The notes under the pieces: generated by a model | Database searches by the model: none | Told to the model about the DNA's origin: nothing | What the model saw: the letters and a program-made list of their open reading frames with translations, nothing else | Program-made: the position numbers and the translations under genes | Shown: piece after piece, positions 1-4,580 of the stretch | Layout of the letters: every line of letters starts with the position of its first letter | Position numbering within the stretch: position 1 is the stretch's first letter | Source of the DNA: Oscillospiraceae bacterium | Lineage (GTDB): Bacteria; Bacillota; Clostridia; Oscillospirales; Oscillospiraceae | Length of the DNA stretch: 9,257 bases | Assembly: GCA_016296565.1 (NCBI GenBank) | Contig: JAEDJB010000072.1 | Coordinates: forward strand, 1 to 9,257 | Direction: 5' to 3'

Positions 1-441
1 GCCAGCGGCACGACAAAAAAGGCCGCTGAGCGTTTGGCAAAGGCTGCGGGCGCTGACCTGTTCGAGATCAAGCCTGCTGTCCCGTACAGCAGTGCAGACC
101 TGAACTGGATTGACAAAAAGAGCCGCAGCAGCGTAGAAATGAATGACCCGTCCTCCCGCCCGGAGATCGCCGAGAAGCTTCCCGATATGGCGGACTACGA
201 CACGGTGTTCATTGGCTTCCCCATCTGGTGGTATACTGCGCCCCGTGTCATCAGTACCTTCGTGGAGAGCTATGACTTTGACCGAAAGACCCTGGTGCCC
301 TTTGCCACCTCCGGCGGCAGCGGCATGGGAAGAACGGTGGATGAACTGAGGAAACTCTGCCCGAAGGCGAATTGGAAAGCCGGAAAAATGATGAACGGCG
401 TATCCGACAAGGCACTTGCGGATTGGAGAAATGCGTTTTAA
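1..441 (+). CDS. Flavodoxin family protein, 5' end cut by window edge
   Basis: This is the C-terminal 146 residues of a flavodoxin-like FMN protein, a small electron carrier or quinone/flavin reductase of the cytoplasm. The frame is open from base 1 and begins with ASGTTKKAAERLA, which matches the end of the phosphate-binding loop plus helix 1 of flavodoxins. Only the first strand, about 10 residues with the start codon, should lie outside the window. The stretch VFIGFPIWWYTAPRVISTF is the typical flavodoxin strand plus the aromatic FMN-flanking loop, and VPFATSGGSGMG is the second FMN loop. The internal TTG at base 34 is not a real start. The stop TAA at 439-441 lies 13 bases before the next start, so the two genes are co-transcribed. 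The sequence resembles the clostridial flavodoxin_4 type rather than classical long-chain flavodoxin. The physiological partner is unknown. Confidence 0.9.
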   Translation, partial: ASGTTKKAAERLAKAAGADLFEIKPAVPYSSADLNWIDKKSRSSVEMNDPSSRPEIAEKLPDMADYDTVFIGFPIWWYTAPRVISTFVESYDFDRKTLVPFATSGGSGMGRTVDELRKLCPKANWKAGKMMNGVSDKALADWRNAF

Positions 442-454
442 CGGAGGGATAATC

Positions 455-1141
455 ATGGAACTGAGAAAAACGGACCCGGAGTTTACTGAGCGCTTCCGGC
501 ACTTCGCCTTTGAGGAGGTGGTGGGCGAAGAAAACCAGCAGCTGGACGCAGCCACCCGCTACCTGGCGATCCTCTCCACTTTGATCGGCTGCGGCGGCGT
601 GGACGCCTTTCGGGAAATGCTGCCAACTGCACTGGAAAACGGAGTCACACCGGTGATGGTCAAGGAAACCGTCTATCAGGCCACGGATTATCTCGGCTAC
701 GGACGGATATTGCCCTTCCTGAATGCAGCCAATGACATCTTTACGCAGATGGAGATTGCGCTGCCCCTGCCCGGCCAGGCCACCACGAACATGGAGAACC
801 GGCTGGAAAAGGGCGTGGAGGCCCAGGCTGCGATCTTCGGAGAACACATGAAAGAGGCGTGGAAGAAGGGGCATTTCAATCGCTGGCTGGCCGCCAACTG
901 CTTTGGCGACTTCTATACCCGCACTGGCCTTGACCTCCCCCAGAGGGAGATGATTACCTTCTGCTTCCTCATGGCCCAGGGAGGCTGCGAGCCGCAGCTC
1001 ATCGCCCATGCCAAAGGGAATATGAACCTGGGCAACGACAAGGATTTCCTTGTCCGGGTGGTATCCCAATGTCTGCCCTACATCGGTTATCCCCGCAGTC
1101 TGAACGCTGTGAGTTGTATTCAAAAGGCGGCTGAGTCATGA
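455..1141 (+). CDS. Carboxymuconolactone decarboxylase family protein (two CMD domains)
   Basis: The product is a 228-residue all-helical CMD/AhpD-superfamily protein. The N-terminal repeat spans about residues 30-95 (ATRYLAILSTLIGCGG onward) and the C-terminal repeat about 160-225. The second repeat carries the conserved pattern GGCEPQLIAHAKGN, with C178 and H185, followed by VVSQCLPYIGYPRSLNA. Neither repeat has the CxxC pair of AhpD peroxidases; each has a single cysteine, so a thiol peroxidase role is not supported and the substrate is unknown. The start is ATG 455, because GGAGGG at 443-448 sits six bases upstream; the frame is open further up to a TTG at 416, but that lies inside the flavodoxin gene. 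The stop overlaps the next gene as ATGA at 1138-1141, which suggests translational coupling. Genes of this type often lie with flavodoxins and aldo/keto reductases in clostridia, as here, so a role in a flavin or NAD(P)H redox step is inferred. Confidence 0.88.
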   Translation: MELRKTDPEFTERFRHFAFEEVVGEENQQLDAATRYLAILSTLIGCGGVDAFREMLPTALENGVTPVMVKETVYQATDYLGYGRILPFLNAANDIFTQMEIALPLPGQATTNMENRLEKGVEAQAAIFGEHMKEAWKKGHFNRWLAANCFGDFYTRTGLDLPQREMITFCFLMAQGGCEPQLIAHAKGNMNLGNDKDFLVRVVSQCLPYIGYPRSLNAVSCIQKAAES

Positions 1142-1647
1142 AACCGAAACTGGCAGTCAAACTCTCCACCGATGTCCTGATGACCTTGTCGCTGCTTGCC
1201 ATGCTTACGCTGATGCACAGCGGAATTGTCCTGTCGCGCCATGTATTTGCATTTTTGCCTATTCAGAGCGGCTTGGCGCTGGCGCGGCGCCTGCACATTC
1301 TCGGCGCCTATTGAGGCTATATCCTGATGAGCCTGCATCTCGGATTCCGTTGGAACATGATCCTGACAATGGCGGCAAAACCGCTTCACTTGGCACCGTC
1401 GAGACCCCGGAAAGAAGCTGTGTTTCTCCTCTCTGCGCTGATTGCCGCCTATGGCGTTTCTGTGTTTATCAGACGGGACTTTCTGACCTATATGCTCTTG
1501 AGAAACGAGATTGTTTTTCTGGATTTCAATGAGCCAAAGCGCTTGTTCTATCTTGATTATCTGGCGCTGATGGGGCTTTGCATTTTCCTTATTCACTATG
1601 GGGGAAAGCTGCTGAATAGGAAGAGGACATCTCAGAAAGGAAACTAA
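1138..1647 (+). pseudogene. DUF4405-like membrane protein, broken by in-frame TGA
   Basis: The reading frame starts at ATG 1138 (overlapping the previous stop) and ends with TAA 1645-1647, but codon 59 is TGA at 1312-1314. Both sides read as one family: ARRLHILGAY before the stop and GYILMSLHLGFRWNMIL after it. DUF4405 proteins have a YWG triplet here, so the stop looks like a TGG-to-TGA mutation. The family is a multi-pass membrane protein with conserved histidines, likely heme ligands; H in RLHILG and H in SLHLG are still visible. The N terminus also looks shortened: the first helix motif STDVLMTLSLL runs directly into LMHSGIVLSRHVFAFLP, whereas I recall an HEW-containing helix pair between them. 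The remaining 169 codons compare with about 240 in the family. Restart at ATG 1327 would give a 106-residue product with two further hydrophobic helices (LLSALIAAYGVSVFI and LALMGLCIFLIHYGGKLL). TGA recoding is unlikely because TGA terminates neighbouring genes. Confidence 0.8.
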
Positions 1648-1649
1648 GA

Positions 1650-2654
1650 ATGGAATTTATAACTTTAGGAAATACGGATGTTCGGATCTCCAAGTTGTGT
1701 GTCGGCTGTATGAGTTTCGGCAAGGCCGGAACCATGCACGACTGGACGCTGGATGAAACAGAAACAGAGAAAGTGGTCAAACACGCGCTTTCTCTGGGCA
1801 TCAACTTTTTTGATACCGCCAACGGCTACTCTGCCGGAACCAGCGAGGAATATCTGGGACGGGCCATCAAAAAGAACATCGCCCGCGACAAGGTGGTCAT
1901 TGCTTCCAAGGTCTATTTCAATCCCGGCAGACTGTCTGCCGGGGCGATCCACCGGGAGATCGACGGGACTCTGAAGCGGTTGGGGACCGATTACCTCGAC
2001 CTGTATATCATCCACCGCTTTGACTATGATACGCCCATCGAAGAAACGATGGAGGCTCTGAATGACCTGGTTAGGGCTGGCAAGGTGCGGGCGCTGGGGG
2101 CATCCGCCATGTACGGTTACCAGTTTTACAATATGCAGCTTGCCGCCCGTGACCATGGCTGGGCGCAGTTTCAGACCATGGAGAACCACTACAACCTGCT
2201 CTACCGGGAGGACGAGCGGGAGCTGATCCCCATTTGTAAGCAGATGGGCGTATCGCTCATGCCATACAGTCCTTTGGCAGCAGGACACCTGACCCGCCCG
2301 CAGTGGAACACAAACACGCTTCGCAGCAGGACTGACCGGGTGGCCATGGGCAAATATGACCGAACCGAGGAACAGGATATGCAGATCGTCCTGCGGGTGC
2401 ATGAACTGGCAGAGCGCTACGGCGTGAAGATGCAGCAGATCGCGCTGGCATGGCACTGGGTAAAAGGTGTTGCTGCTCCTATCATCGGGGCTACAAAAGC
2501 GTCCCATTTCGAAGATGCCGCCGGTGCGCTTGATGTGAAGCTGACCGCAGAGGATATTGCGTATCTGGAGGAGCCGTATCTTCCCCACCGCATTGTGGGA
2601 GCCATTGACCACAATCCTGCGGATGGGGTCATGCTGCTGGATGAAAAGAAATAG
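1650..2654 (+). CDS. Aldo/keto reductase
   Basis: The product is a 334-residue NADPH-dependent aldo/keto reductase of the cytoplasm, folding as a TIM barrel and reducing aldehydes or ketones to alcohols; the substrate cannot be read from sequence. The catalytic tetrad is complete: D55 and Y60 in FFDTANGY, K87 in VIASKVYF and H122 in YLDLYIIHRFD. The late motif PIIGATKASHFEDA near residues 275-290 is the phosphate-binding region of the cofactor site. The length is normal for the YajO-like/AKR group, and the N-terminal LGNTDVRISKLCVGCMSFG is typical. The start is ATG 1650 with AAAGGA at 1636-1641 upstream. It follows the broken membrane-protein gene by two bases and closes the operon. The gene is intact, so loss of its membrane neighbour has not yet led to its decay. 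Confidence 0.95.
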   Translation: MEFITLGNTDVRISKLCVGCMSFGKAGTMHDWTLDETETEKVVKHALSLGINFFDTANGYSAGTSEEYLGRAIKKNIARDKVVIASKVYFNPGRLSAGAIHREIDGTLKRLGTDYLDLYIIHRFDYDTPIEETMEALNDLVRAGKVRALGASAMYGYQFYNMQLAARDHGWAQFQTMENHYNLLYREDERELIPICKQMGVSLMPYSPLAAGHLTRPQWNTNTLRSRTDRVAMGKYDRTEEQDMQIVLRVHELAERYGVKMQQIALAWHWVKGVAAPIIGATKASHFEDAAGALDVKLTAEDIAYLEEPYLPHRIVGAIDHNPADGVMLLDEKK

Positions 2655-2701
2655 CGCATTTTCTAACGAAGTTTTGTAGATATATTTGATGGGAGAACAC
2701 C

Positions 2702-3274
2702 ATGAATGTTGAACAGTTTGTGATGGCCTATGGCGTCGAACAAGATCGCCTTCGTGCGATCTTGCCGGAAGGATTTCTTTCGCTCCGCCCGGTACTTAGA
2801 ATCAATGCTGAGGTCAGAGATGAAAAGGAAGGATATGTGGAATTTAACACGGCTGTAGAGCGCGCTGGGATAAAGGGCTGGATAAATATTGCAGCGTGGA
2901 AGAATGTCCCGTTTGAAAAGGCCGGAAAAACCACGACATTTCGTCTGAAGTTTTTGGAACTATCTTTTACGGAAGTTGGAATCGAAGGTGGATGTCCAGC
3001 GGAAAAGGATAATGCCGGTTGCTTCTTTATGGGTGTGAAGCAGGCGTTGAGAGAGCCAGAAGTGATCACAGGAAACAAAATGTTCTGCGATTGTACCTTC
3101 GCGTGGCATTTTGGAAGCTGCGGTGCGCACGGAGGCAGCATTGGAAAAACCTTGCCTGCAATTCCACAGGAACACAGAGTAATCTATCCGAAGCAGGATT
3201 TTACTGTAGAGAATGCTGCGAAAATTCCATGTGAACAGGTTCTGGGATCTTATCTGGTAAGATTCATTCGCTGA
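2702..3274 (+). CDS. Uncharacterised cysteine-rich protein, 190 aa
   Basis: I do not firmly recognise this protein. It is soluble-looking, with no signal peptide or membrane helix. The N terminus (AYGVEQDRLRAILPEGFLSLRPVLRINAEVR, residues 9-39) and the YVEFNTAVE stretch recall small beta-barrel proteins of the acetoacetate-decarboxylase/DUF2071 kind, but this is a weak impression. Five cysteines cluster in the second half: C98, C107, C129, C131 and C140, with H136 and H143 nearby (MFCDCTFAWHFGSCGAHGG), which could be a metal or redox site. The start is ATG 2702, with GGGAG at 2691-2695 six bases upstream. It lies 47 bases after the aldo/keto reductase, so it may be the last gene of that operon or a separate unit. 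Its codons are more AT-rich than those of the transporter genes downstream. No clear terminator follows. Confidence 0.75.
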   Translation: MNVEQFVMAYGVEQDRLRAILPEGFLSLRPVLRINAEVRDEKEGYVEFNTAVERAGIKGWINIAAWKNVPFEKAGKTTTFRLKFLELSFTEVGIEGGCPAEKDNAGCFFMGVKQALREPEVITGNKMFCDCTFAWHFGSCGAHGGSIGKTLPAIPQEHRVIYPKQDFTVENAAKIPCEQVLGSYLVRFIR

Positions 3275-3344
3275 TTTACTAAATTTTGTCCCATTGTCCT
3301 CGCATGAATTAATAGCAAAATCAATCAATGAACAAACTTCTTGA
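3275..3344. other. Short AT-rich spacer
   Basis: This stretch holds no supportable gene, hairpin terminator or RNA. It is AT-rich and contains stops in several frames. It separates the 190-residue protein gene from the mobile-element gene remnant, and probably marks an old junction. Confidence 0.4.
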
Positions 3345-3614
3345 ATCCAGACGCTTGATGCAGAGATAAGTTTTTTAGAGGAAGATGAGCAACAGTATCC
3401 CGATTTTTATAAGAACGATTACGTTATTGAAGTTCCTGATGAAGTAGCTGCTATCATGCGTGAGTATGACCGCCCGGAAGCCGCATACCGCTGCCGTAAA
3501 TATTACCACGAGGCCCACTACTCTCTGGATCGAGGGGATGTAATAAAAGTGCGTTGTGATGCATCCGATCAATCCGGTTGCAGTGAAAGGAGGACTTTGC
3601 AATTGGAGCTGTAA
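3345..3614 (+). pseudogene. Remnant of a mobile-element sigma-70-like/HTH protein
   Basis: The open stretch follows a TGA at 3342-3344 and ends in TAA 3612-3614, with no start codon or ribosome site at its head. The translation contains FLEEDEQQYPDFYKNDYV, then VPDEVAAIMREYDRPEAAYR and YYHEAHYSLDRGD. From memory, EAAYRRR..YHKAHYSLDRGDGIE is the N-terminal signature of a sigma-70-like regulator carried by clostridial integrative conjugative elements. Similarity stops at about base 3541: where GDGIE is expected the frame reads GDVIK, and the rest (VRCDASDQSGCSERRTLQLEL) matches nothing I know. The helix-turn-helix half is missing. So this is a truncated, rearranged relic of an element that once sat here or deposited a fragment. 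Identification rests on recalled family sequence, not on a search. Confidence 0.6.
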
Positions 3615-3702
3615 CAACAACATCATCAGTTGGCAAAAGAACATATTCCGTGGATTGAGTCAGCTCCACCCATTTTATGAGCGTGACCAGAACCTCTTTC
3701 AT
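3454..3702 (-). CDS. Possible small protein (82 aa) with strong Shine-Dalgarno
   Basis: On the minus strand an ATG at 3702-3700 is preceded, at eight bases, by a perfect AAGGAGG (3717-3711). This is an ideal clostridial ribosome site in a zone with no other intact gene. The product would begin MKEVLVTLIKWVELTQSTEY and end HTHA, 82 residues. The first 40 residues look protein-like, with an amphipathic helix then VLLPTDDVVVTAPIAKSSF. The tail from about residue 48 is antisense to the sigma-like remnant (bases 3345-3558) and is probably out-of-frame junk, so the gene may itself be a truncated 5' fragment. I do not recognise a family. The ribosome site is the main support. Confidence 0.3.
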   Translation of the reverse strand: MKEVLVTLIKWVELTQSTEYVLLPTDDVVVTAPIAKSSFHCNRIDRMHHNALLLHPLDPESSGPRGNIYGSGMRLPGGHTHA

Positions 3703-3726
3703 ACGCACTACCTCCTTGATGCATCC
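3557..3726. repeat. 10-bp direct repeat TGATGCATCC, two copies
   Basis: TGATGCATCC occurs at 3557-3566 and again at 3717-3726, with 150 bases between. The core GATGCATC is its own reverse complement. The first copy lies just after the point where similarity to the sigma-like protein ends; the second lies next to the Shine-Dalgarno of the possible minus-strand gene. It could be a target duplication or recombination scar, but no convincing terminal inverted repeats flank the inner segment, so chance is possible. Confidence 0.35.
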
Positions 3727-3804
3727 TATGAAAAAGCATCCTGCATCTTGCCTGTACATAACCTGCCGGTTGTGTAAATTTTTTATAAATTCCCCCCGAA
3801 AATC

Positions 3805-3833
3805 TTGCGATGCCTTTTTAGCCGGAGTAAAAT
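3805..3833 (+). promoter_or_regulatory. Candidate sigma-A promoter of the ABC transporter operon
   Basis: TTGCGA (3805-3810) and TAAAAT (3828-3833) are separated by exactly 17 bases, matching 4 of 6 and 5 of 6 consensus positions. They lie 46 bases before the ATPase start, a reasonable leader length. An imperfect dyad, GCCGGA (3821-3826) and TCTGGC (3834-3839), straddles the -10 element and could bind a regulator. No regulator gene is visible beside it. A second TAAAAT at 3845-3850 has no good -35 partner. Confidence 0.4.
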
Positions 3834-3878
3834 TCTGGCATACTTAAAATAGACACCCCTTTGACAGCGGAGAACAGC

Positions 3879-4580
3879 ATGAGCTACATTACCTTTGAAC
3901 AAGTAAAAAAGACCTATCAGATGGGAGAAGTGACCATTCACGCCGTGGATGGGGTGGACTTCTCCATTGAAAAAGGAGAGTTTGCCATCATCGTGGGCCC
4001 CTCCGGCGCGGGCAAGACCACCGTGCTCAACATGCTGGGGGGCATGGACGCCTGCTCCGGGGGCACCATTACGGTGGACGGCACCCGGGTCAGCGACTTT
4101 GACGCCAAGCAGCTCACCGGCTACCGCCGGCATGACATCGGCTTTGTCTTTCAGTTCTACAACCTGGTGCAGAACCTGACCGCCCTGGAAAACGTGGAGC
4201 TGGCCGCCCAGATCTGTGACGACCCCCTGGATGCCCGGAAGGTGCTGAAACAAGTGGGGCTGGGCCACCGGCTGAACAACTTCCCGGCCCAGCTTTCCGG
4301 CGGCGAGCAACAGCGGGTGGCCATCGCCCGGGCCCTGGCCAAGAACCCGAAGCTGTTATTGTGCGACGAGCCCACCGGCGCCCTGGACTATGTCACCGGC
4401 AAGCAGATTTTAAAGCTGCTCCAGGACACCTGCCGCCAGGAGGGCATGACCGTGGTGGTCATCACCCACAACACCGCCCTGACCCCCATGGCGGACCGGG
4501 TCATCCACATCAAGAGTGGAAAGGTTGAGAGCATGCAGCTCAACAGGCATCCCACACCGGTGGAGGAGATCGAATGGTGA
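3879..4580 (+). CDS. ABC transporter ATP-binding protein (MacB/LolD-like)
   Basis: The product is a 233-residue ATPase that powers the permease encoded next to it, in the family of MacB, LolD and FtsE, which drive FtsX-type permeases. All motifs are intact: Walker A GPSGAGKT (residues 40-47), Q-loop Q92 in FVFQFYNL, signature LSGGEQQ (139-145), Walker B LLLCDEP with D163 and E164, D-loop GALD and the switch histidine H197 in VVITHN. The start is ATG 3879, because GGAGA at 3869-3873 sits five bases upstream; the in-frame TTG at 3861 has no such site. A short C-terminal tail follows the fold. The stop overlaps the permease start as ATGGTGA at 4574-4580, so the pair is translationally coupled. 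Base composition turns sharply GC-rich from here on. The substrate cannot be inferred; peptides, lipids or envelope control are all known for this family. Confidence 0.95.
   Translation: MSYITFEQVKKTYQMGEVTIHAVDGVDFSIEKGEFAIIVGPSGAGKTTVLNMLGGMDACSGGTITVDGTRVSDFDAKQLTGYRRHDIGFVFQFYNLVQNLTALENVELAAQICDDPLDARKVLKQVGLGHRLNNFPAQLSGGEQQRVAIARALAKNPKLLLCDEPTGALDYVTGKQILKLLQDTCRQEGMTVVVITHNTALTPMADRVIHIKSGKVESMQLNRHPTPVEEIEW

Noticed and set aside
251..1123. Minus-strand open frame of 290 codons
   Set aside because: Shadow of the flavodoxin and CMD genes, with no ribosome site or recognisable domain.
1312..1314. TGA read as tryptophan (alternative code) or selenocysteine
   Set aside because: TGA ends neighbouring genes at sensible places (1139-1141, 3272-3274, 4578-4580), TGG is used for Trp throughout, and the family residue is Trp rather than Cys/Sec. 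A nonsense mutation is simpler.
1665..2612. Minus-strand open frame of 315 codons
   Set aside because: Shadow of the aldo/keto reductase gene, which has a complete catalytic tetrad.
3567..3716. Miniature inverted-repeat element between the direct repeats
   Set aside because: The two ends show only weak, gapped inverted similarity, not enough for terminal inverted repeats.
3556..3777. Plus-strand open frame of 73 codons (MHPINPVAVKGGLCNW...)
   Set aside because: No ribosome site at its start, no recognisable motif, and it overlaps both the relic and the better supported minus-strand start.
3861..3866. TTGACA as a perfect -35 box, or TTG 3861 as the ATPase start
   Set aside because: A promoter using it would start transcription inside the coding region, and the TTG has no ribosome site whereas ATG 3879 does.
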